DNA from: Streptomyces sp. RPT161
Lineage (GTDB): Bacteria > Actinomycetota > Actinomycetes > Streptomycetales > Streptomycetaceae
Length of the DNA: 64,000 nt
Reading direction: 5' to 3'
Assembly (NCBI RefSeq): GCF_027533845.1
Contig: NZ_JAPZVN010000008.1
Location: 62,001-126,000 of the forward strand
Under the pieces are notes generated by a model. The model searched no databases and was not told the origin of the DNA. It saw nothing but the letters and a program-made list of their open reading frames with translations. Positions within the stretch are counted from its first letter, which is position 1. Each line of letters opens with the position of its first letter. Below are positions 51,060-60,198 of this stretch, piece by piece. The position numbers and the translations under genes are program-made.

Positions 51060-52274
51060 GTGCCTCGTACCGCTAGGGACGTCGTCTTCGTTGACGGCGT
51101 CCGCACCCCGTTCGGCAAGGCGGGCCCCAAGGGCATCTACCACGAGACCCGCGCCGACGACCTGGTGATCAAGTGCATCCGGGAGCTGCTGCGGCGCAAC
51201 CCGGACCTGCCGGCGGAGCGGATCGACGAGGTCGCCGTCGCCGCCACCACGCAGATCGGCGACCAGGGCCTGACCCTGGGCCGTACCGCGGGCATCCTCG
51301 CCGGGCTCCCGAAGACCGTTCCCGGCTTCTCCATCGACCGCATGTGCGCGGGCGCGATGACCGCGGTCACCACGACCTCGGGCGGCATCGCCTTCGGCGC
51401 GTACGACGTGGTCGTCGCCGGTGGTGTCGAGCACATGGGCCGCCACCCGATGGGTGAGGGCGTGGACCCCAACCCGCGCTTCGTCTCCGAGAAGCTGGTC
51501 GACGAGTCCGCCCTGTTCATGGGCATGACGGCGGAGAACCTGCACGACCGCTTCCCGCACCTGACCAAGCAGCGGGCCGACGAGTACTCGGTGCGCAGCC
51601 AGGAGAAGGCCGCCAAGGCGTACGCCAACGGCAAGATCCAGCAGGACCTGGTGCCGATCTCGGTGCGCCGCACCAACCCCGAGGCGGGCGAGACCGGTTG
51701 GGGTCTGGCCACCGCCGACGAGCCGATGCGCCCGGGCACCACGCTGGAGAACCTGGCGAGCCTCAAGACCCCGTTCCGCGCCCACGGCCGGGTGACCGCC
51801 GGAAACGCCGCGGGCCTCAACGACGGTGCCACCGCCTCCCTGCTGGCGGCCGAGGACGTCGCGAACGAGCTGGGCCTGCCGGTCAAGATGCGGCTGGTCA
51901 GCTACGCGTTCGCCGGTGTCGAGCCCGAGGTGATGGGCATCGGTCCGGTTCCGGCGACCGAGAAGGCGCTGGCCAAGGCGGGCCTGTCGATCTCCGACAT
52001 CGGCCTGTTCGAGGTCAACGAGGCGTTCGCCGTGCAGGTGCTCGCCTTCCTCGACCACTACGGCATCGCTGACGACGACCCGCGCGTCAACCAGTACGGC
52101 GGCGCGATCGCGTTCGGCCACCCGCTGGCCTCCTCCGGTGTGCGGCTCATGACGCAGCTGGCCCGCCAGTTCGAGGAGCAGCCGCAGGTCCGCTACGGCC
52201 TGACCACCATGTGCGTCGGCTTCGGCATGGGCGGGACCGTCATCTGGGAGAACCCGCACTGGGAGGGCAAGTGA
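51060..52274 (+). CDS. fadA: Acetyl-CoA C-acyltransferase (3-ketoacyl-CoA thiolase)
   Basis: A 404-residue thiolase cleaving 3-ketoacyl-CoA. The nucleophile is C96 in DRMCAGAM; the histidine motif is AFGHPLASSG and the second cysteine is in MCVGFGMGG. It is the partner of the multifunctional FadB whose GTG overlaps its stop by 4 bp. Start GTG 51060 follows GAGGGAGAGCCAAC. Together they form the aerobic beta-oxidation complex for long and medium acyl chains. Confidence 0.95.
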   Translation: MPRTARDVVFVDGVRTPFGKAGPKGIYHETRADDLVIKCIRELLRRNPDLPAERIDEVAVAATTQIGDQGLTLGRTAGILAGLPKTVPGFSIDRMCAGAMTAVTTTSGGIAFGAYDVVVAGGVEHMGRHPMGEGVDPNPRFVSEKLVDESALFMGMTAENLHDRFPHLTKQRADEYSVRSQEKAAKAYANGKIQQDLVPISVRRTNPEAGETGWGLATADEPMRPGTTLENLASLKTPFRAHGRVTAGNAAGLNDGATASLLAAEDVANELGLPVKMRLVSYAFAGVEPEVMGIGPVPATEKALAKAGLSISDIGLFEVNEAFAVQVLAFLDHYGIADDDPRVNQYGGAIAFGHPLASSGVRLMTQLARQFEEQPQVRYGLTTMCVGFGMGGTVIWENPHWEGK

Positions 52275-54400
52275 GCACCACCGCTGAGCTGTTGAAGGGG
52301 GCGGCCGAGCTGTTCCCTGACGAGGTCGTCACCCAGGCGCACGTACGCCACCTCGAACTGCCGCGGGGCGCGGGCAAGTTCGCGCTGATCACGCTGGACA
52401 ACGGCCTGGACCACACCAAGCCGACCACCTTCGGCCCGCAGTCGCTCGCCAACCTCAACACGGCGATCGACCAGGTGGAGAAGGAGGCCGCGGACGGCGA
52501 GATCGTCGGTGTGGGCATCACCGGCAAGCCGTTCATCTTCGCGGTCGGCGCCGACCTCAAGGGCGTCGAGCTGCTGAAGCGGCACGAGGACGCGCTGGCC
52601 ATCGGCAAGGGCGGCCACGACGTCTTCAAGCGGCTGTCCGCGCTCGCCGTTCCCACCTTCGCGTACTACAACGGCGCGGCGATGGGCGGCGGTGTCGAGG
52701 TCGGTCTGCACTGCTCGTACCGCACGGTCTCCAAGGCGCTGCCCGCGTTCTCGCTGCCCGAGGTCTTCCTCGGCCTGGTGCCGGGCTGGGGCGGCTGCAC
52801 GCTGCTGCCGAACCTGATCGGCGCGGACCGCGCGGTGAGCGTCATCATCGAGAACTCGCTCAACCAGAACAAGCAGCTCAAGGGCAAGCAGGTCTTCGAA
52901 CTCGGCATCGCCGACGCGATCTTCGAGGGTGCGGACTTCCTGGAGCAGTCGCTGGCCTGGACCGCGTCCGTACTCAAGGGCGAGACCGAGGTCGTACGGG
53001 CCGAGGTGGACCGCGGCGAGGCCTGGGACCAGGCCGTGGCGCGCGGCCGGTTCATCGCCGACGGCAAGGTGCACGGCGCCGCCCCGGCCGCGTACCGCGC
53101 GCTGGACATCATCGCGGGCGCCAGGAACGGGGACCTGCGGCAGGGCTTCGACGCCGAGGACCAGGCGCTCGCCGACCTGATCATGGGCGGCGAACTGCGC
53201 GCCGGGATCTACTCGTTCAACCTGGTGCAGAAGCGCGGCAAGCGCCCGGCCGGTGCGCCGGACAAGAACCTGGCCCGCCCGGTCGGCAAGGTCGGCGTGG
53301 TCGGCGCCGGTCTGATGGCCTCCCAGCTGGCGCTGCTGTTCGCCCGCCGCCTCGAGGTGCCGGTCGTGCTGACCGACATCGACCAGGAGCGGGTCGACAA
53401 GGGCGTGTCCTACGTCCACGGCGAGATCGACAAGCTGCTCGCCAAGGGCCGGGTGAACAACGACAAGGCCAACCGGCTCAAGGCCCTGGTGTCCGGCTCC
53501 CTGGACAAGGCGGCCGCCTTCGGCGACGCGGACTTCGTCATCGAGGCCGTCTTCGAGGAGATGGGCGTCAAGCAGAAGGTGTTCGCCGAGGTGGAGGCGG
53601 TCGTCGGACCGGACACCATCCTGGCGACCAACACCTCCTCGCTGTCGGTGAGCGAGATGGCGTCGAAGCTCCAGCACCCGGAGCGGGTCGTCGGCTTCCA
53701 CTTCTTCAACCCGGTCGCGGTGCTGCCGCTGCTGGAGATCGTGCGCGGCGAGAAGACCGACGACGCCTCGCTGGCCACCGCCTTCGGTGTGGCGAAGAAG
53801 CTGAAGAAGACCGCGGTGCTGGTCAAGGACGCCCCGGCGTTCGTGGTCAACCGGATCCTGACCCGTTTCATGGGCGAGATCCAGAACGTCATCGACGAGG
53901 GCACCTCGGTCGAGGTCGCCGAGAAGGCCATCGAGCCGCTCGGTCTGCCGATGTCCCCGCTGGTGCTGCTGGAGCTGGTCGGCCCGGCGATCGGCCTGCA
54001 CGTGTCGGAGACGCTGCACGGCGCCTTCCCCGACCGCTTCACGGTCTCGCCGAACCTGGCCGCGGTGGTCAAGGCGGGCAAGCGCGGCTTCTACGTCTAC
54101 GACTCCGGCAAGCCGGAGCTGGACCCCGAGGTCGCGGCGCTGCTGGAGCAGGGCGACGTCAAGCTCACCGAGGAGCAGGTGCGCGACCGGGTGCTGGACG
54201 CGGTGGCGCAGGAGATCGGCCTGATGCTCGACGAGGGCGTGGTGGCCGAGGCGCAGGACATCGACCTGTGCCTGATCACCGGCGCGGGCTGGCCGTTCCA
54301 CCTGGGCGGCATCACTCCGTACCTGGACCGCGAGGGCGTCTCGGAGCGGGTGAACGGCAAGCGGTTCCTCGCCCCGGGCGTCGCCAGCGTCCCGGCGTAA
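52271..54400 (+). CDS. fadB: Fatty-acid oxidation complex alpha subunit
   Basis: A 709-residue trifunctional type enzyme: enoyl-CoA hydratase in the first 200 residues (GLDHTKPTTFGP, NGAAMGGGVEVGLHCSY oxyanion hole, PEVFLGLVPGWGGC) and L-3-hydroxyacyl-CoA dehydrogenase in the rest (Rossmann VGVVGAGLMASQLALL, then NTSSLSVSEMA and FHFFNPVAVLPLLEIVRG). Start GTG 52271 overlaps the fadA stop (GTGA), with GGGAGGG 5 nt upstream. The pair is probably one transcript ending at the strong terminator just after this gene. Confidence 0.95.
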   Translation: MSTTAELLKGAAELFPDEVVTQAHVRHLELPRGAGKFALITLDNGLDHTKPTTFGPQSLANLNTAIDQVEKEAADGEIVGVGITGKPFIFAVGADLKGVELLKRHEDALAIGKGGHDVFKRLSALAVPTFAYYNGAAMGGGVEVGLHCSYRTVSKALPAFSLPEVFLGLVPGWGGCTLLPNLIGADRAVSVIIENSLNQNKQLKGKQVFELGIADAIFEGADFLEQSLAWTASVLKGETEVVRAEVDRGEAWDQAVARGRFIADGKVHGAAPAAYRALDIIAGARNGDLRQGFDAEDQALADLIMGGELRAGIYSFNLVQKRGKRPAGAPDKNLARPVGKVGVVGAGLMASQLALLFARRLEVPVVLTDIDQERVDKGVSYVHGEIDKLLAKGRVNNDKANRLKALVSGSLDKAAAFGDADFVIEAVFEEMGVKQKVFAEVEAVVGPDTILATNTSSLSVSEMASKLQHPERVVGFHFFNPVAVLPLLEIVRGEKTDDASLATAFGVAKKLKKTAVLVKDAPAFVVNRILTRFMGEIQNVIDEGTSVEVAEKAIEPLGLPMSPLVLLELVGPAIGLHVSETLHGAFPDRFTVSPNLAAVVKAGKRGFYVYDSGKPELDPEVAALLEQGDVKLTEEQVRDRVLDAVAQEIGLMLDEGVVAEAQDIDLCLITGAGWPFHLGGITPYLDREGVSERVNGKRFLAPGVASVPA

Positions 54401-54415
54401 CCGGGTGACACGCGA

Positions 54416-54453
54416 GGGCCGCCCGGGAGTTGTCCCCTCCCGGGCGGCCCTTT
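54416..54453 (+). terminator. Strong terminator of fadAB
   Basis: A perfect 14-bp stem (54416-54429 with 54437-54450) followed by TTT, 16 bp after the fadB stop. It also separates fadB from the convergent SPFH gene. Confidence 0.85.
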
Positions 54454-54465
54454 CGCGTCCTCGCT

Positions 54466-55422
54466 TCAACCCGGCGTTCTGCCGGGTGGTCCGCACAGGG
54501 CGGCGGTCAGGTCCTTCACCAGCACCGTGCGCGCGTGGTCGTCCAGGGCGATCCGGCCCCGGTCGGTGAGCCCGCAGACCGTTTCGGCGACCGTGGTGAC
54601 CACATCGCCGACCAGCGCCTGGCGGTGCCGGGCGTCAAGGGCCGCCAGCTGCCTGCGCCGCATGATCACGGCGACCTCGGGCGCGTAGTCGATGCGCATC
54701 GGCCGGGCCGAGACGATCTCGATGCCCACCGGGCGCATCTCCTCCATCAGTGCCAGGGTCAGGGCGTCACCCACGTGGTCGGTGTCGCGCAGTGTCCGCG
54801 AGCGGGTGCGGAAGTCGTCGGTGGGCAGCCGGGAGAGCACCCGGGTCACCGCGCACTCCATCTGGTCGCGCAGGTAGACGACGTGGTTGTCGACGGCGAA
54901 GCAGGCCCGGGCGGTGTCCCGTACCCGCCAGACCAGCAGCACCGTCGCGTGCAGCCGGGTGCCGTCGGCGTCCACGGCCTCGATGGGCCGACTGCGCCAG
55001 TGGCGCAGCGCCACGTCCACCCGGCGCCTGGTCAGCAGCGGATTGATCCACAGCAGTCCGGTGCGCCGTACGGTGCCGCGGTAGCCGCCGCACCAGGTCA
55101 GCACCCAAACGCTGCCGGGTCGGCCGCGGTTGAGCCCGCCGACGGCGATCGCGCCCAGCGCGGCGAGCAGCATCACGGCGCCCCAGGTCGCGTAGTCGGC
55201 TCCGTAACCCGGGCTGCCGGGCAGCACCTCGTACCCGGCGACCCGGTCCGGGAGCACACCCCGCCACCACAGCAGCCACAGCGCGGCGCCCGCGGCGGCG
55301 GCGCCGGTGCTGACCGCCAACCAGCCCGGCAGACAGGGGCCTTGGCGTTCGGTCGGCTCGGTGGCGGTGGGTGCCCGTTCCGTGGCAGCGGCGACAGATC
55401 CGGCGAACACCGGTAGCACCAT
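54466..55422 (-). CDS. SPFH/band-7 domain membrane protein
   Basis: A 318-residue protein with two hydrophobic segments in the first 110 residues, and then an SPFH domain (GTVRRTGLLWINPLLTRRRVDVAL, ADGTRLHATVLLVWRVRDTARACFAV). SPFH proteins form membrane-scaffold oligomers and often have proteases as partners, but no protease gene is adjacent. ATG 55422 has GGAGGGCGGAGCC in front; two further in-frame starts upstream (55440, 55455) are possible. Convergent with fadB. Confidence 0.85.
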   Translation of the reverse strand: MVLPVFAGSVAAATERAPTATEPTERQGPCLPGWLAVSTGAAAAGAALWLLWWRGVLPDRVAGYEVLPGSPGYGADYATWGAVMLLAALGAIAVGGLNRGRPGSVWVLTWCGGYRGTVRRTGLLWINPLLTRRRVDVALRHWRSRPIEAVDADGTRLHATVLLVWRVRDTARACFAVDNHVVYLRDQMECAVTRVLSRLPTDDFRTRSRTLRDTDHVGDALTLALMEEMRPVGIEIVSARPMRIDYAPEVAVIMRRRQLAALDARHRQALVGDVVTTVAETVCGLTDRGRIALDDHARTVLVKDLTAALCGPPGRTPG

Positions 55423-55560
55423 GGCTCCGCCCTCCGTCATCCAGCCGCCCAGCACCTAGGGGTCCATCCTGCGAGACATCCGGTGCGAAACGGCAGAAGA
55501 CAGGCTGCGCGAGTCGGATTATGTGTTTTTAATGCTCCCGTTGGCGGAACGGAGGCGCCG

Positions 55561-56460
55561 TCAGCCCGCCGACGGTGTACGGGACGGCGCACTCGGCGCG
55601 GAGGCGGTGGCGGACGGCTTGGCGGGCGCCGAAGGGGAAGCCGAAGCGGAAGCGGACGGCGACGGCTGGGTGTCGGCGAGGGCCGCCGCCTGCTCCACCA
55701 GGGAGACCAGCTTGGCCGGGGTCAGCCCGTCCTTGGCCGGGGACACCGTTTGGCCGTTGATCTGCAGCACCGGTACGTCGCCGAGACCGTCCTGCTGGTA
55801 CTTCTTCTGCGAGGCGATGACCCAGCCGCCGTGGTCGTCGTCGTTCACACAGGGCACGAACTCGGAAGCCTGGAGCTTCTCCGACTTGGGAAGCCCCGGC
55901 AGCTTCTCCGCCAGCTTCTCCAGGTACGCGGCGCTGGCGAACCTGTCGTGCGCCCGGGCGGGCTGGTGCTTCCACAACTGCTTGACGTAGGCCTCGAACT
56001 GGTCCTTGCCCTGGTCCTGGGCGCAGGCCACCGCGTTGGCGGCCATCGCGGAGCCCTTGCCGCCCAGCTTGGCGTCGGTCGAGGTGACCAGGCGGTACTC
56101 GATCCTGGCCTGGCCGGAGTTGAGCAGCCGGTCGAAGGTGCTGGCGTAGCTCTCCGCGAACGTCTTGGACTGCGGGCTGCGCATGTCCATGTACACCGTG
56201 AGGGTCACCGGCACCGCGGGGTTGATCGGAATGCTCAGCGGAGCCGCGCTGGGGACACCGTTCGGCGGCTTGACGGTGGTGTTCTTACCGGCCCGTACGT
56301 GCGCGCCGATCACCGCGGACACCACGAAGATCGCCGCGACCGCGACGATCGCCGCCGAGTAGGGACGCCAGCGGTGCCAGCCGCCGCGGGAGCCCGCCGT
56401 ACCCGAAGCCGTCGGCTCAACCTGCCCGGTGGCCTCCTGTGGCCCCTTGGACTCTGCCAT
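55561..56460 (-). CDS. Membrane-anchored DsbA-like protein lacking the CxxC
   Basis: A 299-residue protein with a 30-residue soluble N-terminus, one membrane span (about 34-55), a thioredoxin/DsbA-like domain (about 85-260) and a Ser/Ala/Pro-rich tail. The strand VTLTVYMD leads to RSPQSK where family members have CPxC; S95 and S98 replace both active cysteines, so oxidase activity is unlikely. Two cysteines (in AVACAQ and FVPCVN) remain. It could be a chaperone-like or binding paralogue. The start ATG (56460) is followed by MAESKG; ATG 56472 four codons earlier is an alternative with AGGAAG in front. The 100-bp region before the SPFH gene has no further feature. Confidence 0.82.
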   Translation of the reverse strand: MAESKGPQEATGQVEPTASGTAGSRGGWHRWRPYSAAIVAVAAIFVVSAVIGAHVRAGKNTTVKPPNGVPSAAPLSIPINPAVPVTLTVYMDMRSPQSKTFAESYASTFDRLLNSGQARIEYRLVTSTDAKLGGKGSAMAANAVACAQDQGKDQFEAYVKQLWKHQPARAHDRFASAAYLEKLAEKLPGLPKSEKLQASEFVPCVNDDDHGGWVIASQKKYQQDGLGDVPVLQINGQTVSPAKDGLTPAKLVSLVEQAAALADTQPSPSASASASPSAPAKPSATASAPSAPSRTPSAG

Positions 56461-56543
56461 CACGCGTCCCATCACTTCCTGCGTTGCCCTACCGCGCCTG
56501 TATACCACCGCCCCTGGAGGCGGGACCGTGCCAGGGTAGGCCC

Positions 56544-56954
56544 ATGACCTTTGAACCACTGGTTGTCGTGGACGCGGCCAACACTGTGGGGGCCGTGCCG
56601 GACGGCTGGTGGCGGGACCGGCACGGCGCCAGCGAGCGGCTGCGCGACGCCCTGGTGCCGCTGGCCGAGCGGGGCTTCCCGGAAGACGCCGACGTACCCG
56701 AGTGGGCGAAGAACACACCACTGGAAGTGGTCCTGGTCGTCGAGGGCGCGGCGCGCGACGTGGCCTCGGTGCCTGAGGTGCGGGTGGAGGCGGCGCCGGG
56801 CAGCGGTGACGACCGGATGGTGGAGCTGCTGGAGCGGGCCGCCCGTCAGGCCCCCGGCCGCCCGCTGCTGCTGGTCACCGCCGACCGGGCGCTGCGCGAG
56901 CGGGCCGCGGCCCACGGCGTGGTCTGCGTGGGGCCGCGGTCGGTGCGGCCATGA
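56544..56954 (+). CDS. NYN/PIN-like small nuclease-fold protein
   Basis: A 136-residue protein with first strand PLVVVDAANTVG and a late VTADRALRERA motif, the acidic residues of PIN/NYN domains (YacP-like). Such proteins cut RNA; in Streptomyces they are sometimes labelled NTP pyrophosphohydrolase without evidence. The WWRDRHGASERL helix is characteristic. ATG 56544 follows CAGGGT by 6 nt (leaderless). It is divergent from the DsbA-like gene and convergent with GT39. Confidence 0.75.
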   Translation: MTFEPLVVVDAANTVGAVPDGWWRDRHGASERLRDALVPLAERGFPEDADVPEWAKNTPLEVVLVVEGAARDVASVPEVRVEAAPGSGDDRMVELLERAARQAPGRPLLLVTADRALRERAAAHGVVCVGPRSVRP

Positions 56955-56966
56955 CGGCCTGACGCG

Positions 56967-58475
56967 CTAGGACCGCCGGACGTAGAGCACGGCGCCGTCG
57001 GCGGTGGCGGTGCGGTGGTAGCCCGCCAGCAGGTGGCGGAAGGCGGGGATGTGCGCCGGGCCGTACGGCTGGCCGCGCGAGTCGTCCACGATCAGGGCGG
57101 GCGGGCGGCGTTCCATCTCCTGCCGGAAGGTGCGCCAGGCGCCCGGCACCGCGTACTCCTCGCCGACCCGCGCGCCGCCGCGGCCGCCGCTGAAGTTGGT
57201 GAGGAACCCGGCGGTCAGATAACGGCTGGCGGGCGCGCGGCCGGACAGCCAGTAGTCCTCGGGGTGCATGCCCCAGACCAGAACCGTCTCCCCCGGCGCG
57301 GTGCGGTGCGCGATCGCGGCGGCGACCCGGCTCGCGTGGTCCAGGTCGCCGTGCGGCGCCGCCAGCCCCCAGACCGTGAAGCCGCAGGCCGCCAGCGCGG
57401 TCCATCCGGCGGCCGGGCGCCACCAGCGCGGCAGCCGGCGCAGGGCGGCCACCCCGAGCAGCACCAGCGGTGGCAGCAGCTGCAGGTAGTAGTGGCCGTA
57501 GAACTGGAAACCGGTGGTGACCGCGACCGCCGAAGCGGCCAGCCATATCCACAGGTCGGACTCGGCGAACCGGCGACGCCTGGCCAGCAGGTACAGCGCC
57601 GGGACCACGGCCCCCGCACAGGCGGCGGCCAGGATCCCCGTGTTGCCGAGCGCCCGCCCGACGGCGACCAGCCAGGCACCGCTCACCGACAGGTAGGACC
57701 CCGAGCCGGTCACCGTCCAGAACAGGAACCGGTGCGCCCCCAGTACGAGCGCCACGGCGAGCCCCGGCACCAGGAAGCCGACCGCGAGACCGCCCAGCGC
57801 CCGCGCCCGGCCAGGACCGGACCGCCACAGCAGCCAGACCACCGGCAGCAGCACCGCGCCGCCGGTCTGCTTGGTGAGCGCCGCGCCCGCCACGGCGAGC
57901 CCCGCGAGCGCACCCCAGCGCGCCGCCGACCGGCCGCGGGCGAGATCCGCGCAGAGAAAGGCCGCCACCGTCCACGGGAGCATGAAGACCTCGAAGGTCG
58001 CGGCCTGGCTGTCCTCGGGGGAGAGCCCCACGGAGACCAGCAGATGGCCGATGCCCGCGGTCGCACCCGCCAGGTTCCCCCAGCGGCGCCGGGCGAGGGC
58101 GGCCAGCAGCGCCGCGGTGACCAGTTGGGCGAGCACCGCGGCGATCCGAAGCGGCGTCAGCGAGGCGTCCCCGAACAGCCAGAACGCGCCCTGGTACAGC
58201 CAGGGCAGCAGCGGTGGTTTGCGGTCCACCACCGTGTCGTAGAGCACGCCGCCGTGCGCCAGCATCCGCGCCTGGGTGGCGAGGAACCCCTCGTCGGGGT
58301 TCCAGATCGGGCGCAGGAAGGACGGCAGTCGGGTCAGGGCGGCCAGCACGGCGAGCACCGGCAGCAGCCGCACCCAGTAGTGGCCGGAGCCGGTACGGGC
58401 CACCGCGGTCCCGTCGCCCCGCTGCGACGGCAGCCGCGCCGTCGTGACACCGGCGGTCTCGGGGGCGGCAGGCAT
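56967..58475 (-). CDS. GT39-type (PMT/ArnT) glycosyltransferase
   Basis: A 502-residue integral membrane protein with about 10-12 spans. WNPDEGFLATQAR near residue 55 carries the D-E of the ArnT/PMT catalytic loop and RKPPLLPWLYQ follows, as in GT39/GT83 polyprenyl-phosphate-sugar transferases. The C-terminal part is soluble and probably extracytoplasmic. Acceptor and sugar unknown. The start ATG 58475 is 7 nt after TACGTT with no ribosome site. It is 52 bp downstream of the APC gene on the same strand. Confidence 0.87.
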   Translation of the reverse strand: MPAAPETAGVTTARLPSQRGDGTAVARTGSGHYWVRLLPVLAVLAALTRLPSFLRPIWNPDEGFLATQARMLAHGGVLYDTVVDRKPPLLPWLYQGAFWLFGDASLTPLRIAAVLAQLVTAALLAALARRRWGNLAGATAGIGHLLVSVGLSPEDSQAATFEVFMLPWTVAAFLCADLARGRSAARWGALAGLAVAGAALTKQTGGAVLLPVVWLLWRSGPGRARALGGLAVGFLVPGLAVALVLGAHRFLFWTVTGSGSYLSVSGAWLVAVGRALGNTGILAAACAGAVVPALYLLARRRRFAESDLWIWLAASAVAVTTGFQFYGHYYLQLLPPLVLLGVAALRRLPRWWRPAAGWTALAACGFTVWGLAAPHGDLDHASRVAAAIAHRTAPGETVLVWGMHPEDYWLSGRAPASRYLTAGFLTNFSGGRGGARVGEEYAVPGAWRTFRQEMERRPPALIVDDSRGQPYGPAHIPAFRHLLAGYHRTATADGAVLYVRRS

Positions 58476-58527
58476 GCGGTCCAACGTACCGGGCGGCGGT
58501 CCGGACTGGGAAACGAGGCGTGTCCGG

Positions 58528-60033
58528 TCAGCCGCGCAGGCCGAGGCGGCTGTGCCGCCGCCCGTAGGCGAAGTACAGGAGGAAGCCGACGACCATCCAG
58601 ACGGCGAACCGCAGCCAGGTCTCCGCGGGCAGGTTGAGCATCAGCCACAGCGAGGCGCACACCGACAGCACCGGGATGACCGGAACCCACGGGGTACGGA
58701 AGGAGCGCGGCAGATCCGGCCGCGTCCGGCGCAGGATCACCACACCCACCGCGACCACCACGAACGCGAACAGTGTGCCGATGTTCACCAGTTCCGACAG
58801 CTCCGCGATGCTGGTGAAACCGGCCACCACCGCGACCACCAGACCGAGCAGCAGGGTGGCCCGGTAGGGGGTGCCGAACCGCGGGTGGACCTGCGAGAAG
58901 AACCTCGGCAGCAGTCCGTCCCGGCTCATCGCGAAGAACACCCGGCTCTGGCCGAGCAGCAGGATCATGCAGACCGAGGTGAGGCCGACGGCCGCGCCGA
59001 AGCTGATCACCCCGGACCAGACCGGCGCGTGGTTCACCTTGAAGGCGTCGGAGAGCGGGGCTTCCACCGACAGCCGGCTGTACTTCTGCATGCCGGTGAC
59101 GACGACGGACACCGCGACGTACAGGACCGTGCACACGGCCAGCGAGCCGAGGATGCCCAGCGGGACGTCCCGCGCGGGGTTCCTGGTCTCCTCGGCGGCG
59201 GTCGCCACGATGTCGAAGCCGATGAACGCGAAGAACACCACGGCGGCGGCGGTGAACACGCCCCACACGCCGAAGGTCGTCGGCTTGTACCCGAAGATCA
59301 GCTGGACCAGCGGTGCGCCGAGCCCCGAGGAGGCGCCGCCGGCCCGTTGCGCGGCGGGCAGGAACGGCATGTAGTTGGCGCTGCTGACGTAGAACGCCCC
59401 GGCGACGATCACGATCAGCACCACGATCACCTTGATCCCCACGATCAGCGAGGTGAGCCGGGCGGACAGCTTCATCCCGGCGACCAGCACCCCGGTGAGC
59501 ACCAGCACCAGCAGGAAGGCCATCAGGTCGAACTCCCCGCCGGCGCCGACCCCGGTCAGCCCGCGCGGCAGGCGGAGCCCCGCTGTGTCCAGCAGCGACC
59601 TGATGTACCCGGACCAGCCGACCGCCACCACCGCACAGCCCAGGGCGAGTTCGAGGATCAGGTCCCAGCCGATGATCCACGCGGGCAGCTCGCCGATCGA
59701 GGCGTACGAGAAGGTGTACGCGGATCCGGCGACCGGCACGGTGGAGGCGAACTCCGCGTAGCACAGGGCGGCCAGCGCGCACACCACGCCCGCGGCGACG
59801 AACGACAGGGCGACCGCGGGCCCGGCGTAGGACCTGGCCACCTGGCCGGTGAGGACGAAGATGCCGGTGCCGATGATGACGCCGACGCCGAAGACGGTCA
59901 GGTCAAGGGCGGACAGCGACTTGCGGAGGGCGTGTTCGGGCTCCTCGGTGTCCTGGATCGACTGCTCGACGGACTTCGTGCGGAACATCGGGTTCCGCGA
60001 CCGGATCGCGGGCTGTGGCGTTCTGGCATCCAT
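58528..60033 (-). CDS. APC-family amino acid permease, second copy
   Basis: A 501-residue transporter with about 12-14 spans and TM1 signature VFGVGVIIGTGIFVLTGQ. Repeated APC blocks are FASTVPVAGSAYTFSYASIGE, GFDIVATAAEETRNPARDVPLG and VFFAMSRDGLLPRFF. It is a paralogue of the permease at 10101-11537, so both probably belong to the cationic amino acid group. The N-terminal 40 residues are soluble and charged. A separate -10 could not be set. Confidence 0.92.
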   Translation of the reverse strand: MDARTPQPAIRSRNPMFRTKSVEQSIQDTEEPEHALRKSLSALDLTVFGVGVIIGTGIFVLTGQVARSYAGPAVALSFVAAGVVCALAALCYAEFASTVPVAGSAYTFSYASIGELPAWIIGWDLILELALGCAVVAVGWSGYIRSLLDTAGLRLPRGLTGVGAGGEFDLMAFLLVLVLTGVLVAGMKLSARLTSLIVGIKVIVVLIVIVAGAFYVSSANYMPFLPAAQRAGGASSGLGAPLVQLIFGYKPTTFGVWGVFTAAAVVFFAFIGFDIVATAAEETRNPARDVPLGILGSLAVCTVLYVAVSVVVTGMQKYSRLSVEAPLSDAFKVNHAPVWSGVISFGAAVGLTSVCMILLLGQSRVFFAMSRDGLLPRFFSQVHPRFGTPYRATLLLGLVVAVVAGFTSIAELSELVNIGTLFAFVVVAVGVVILRRTRPDLPRSFRTPWVPVIPVLSVCASLWLMLNLPAETWLRFAVWMVVGFLLYFAYGRRHSRLGLRG

Positions 60034-60137
60034 CGACGCACCTCCACGGTTGTCCTGCCCACATGGTCGGGACGGCCGGTCTGCCAGCCCGGCACCCGGA
60101 TGGCCAGGTCACCCGAAAGGGCACGCATGCAGATGCG

Positions 60138-60187
60138 CCGATGGGCCGGGCGGACCACTCCTCGCAGTGGTCCGCCCAGCCCATCGG
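60138..60187. terminator. Long hairpin after dxs
   Basis: On the minus strand just below the dxs stop, a stem of more than 20 bp (60138-60159 with 60166-60187, one mismatch, loop CCTCGC) separates dxs from the APC permease. It is symmetrical and could stop transcription both ways. Confidence 0.85.
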
Positions 60188-60198
60188 TGGGCGTGCGG

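Noticed and set aside
52193-54496. 767-codon minus-strand frame opposite fadB
   Set aside because: Antisense shadow; the plus-strand protein is complete and highly conserved.
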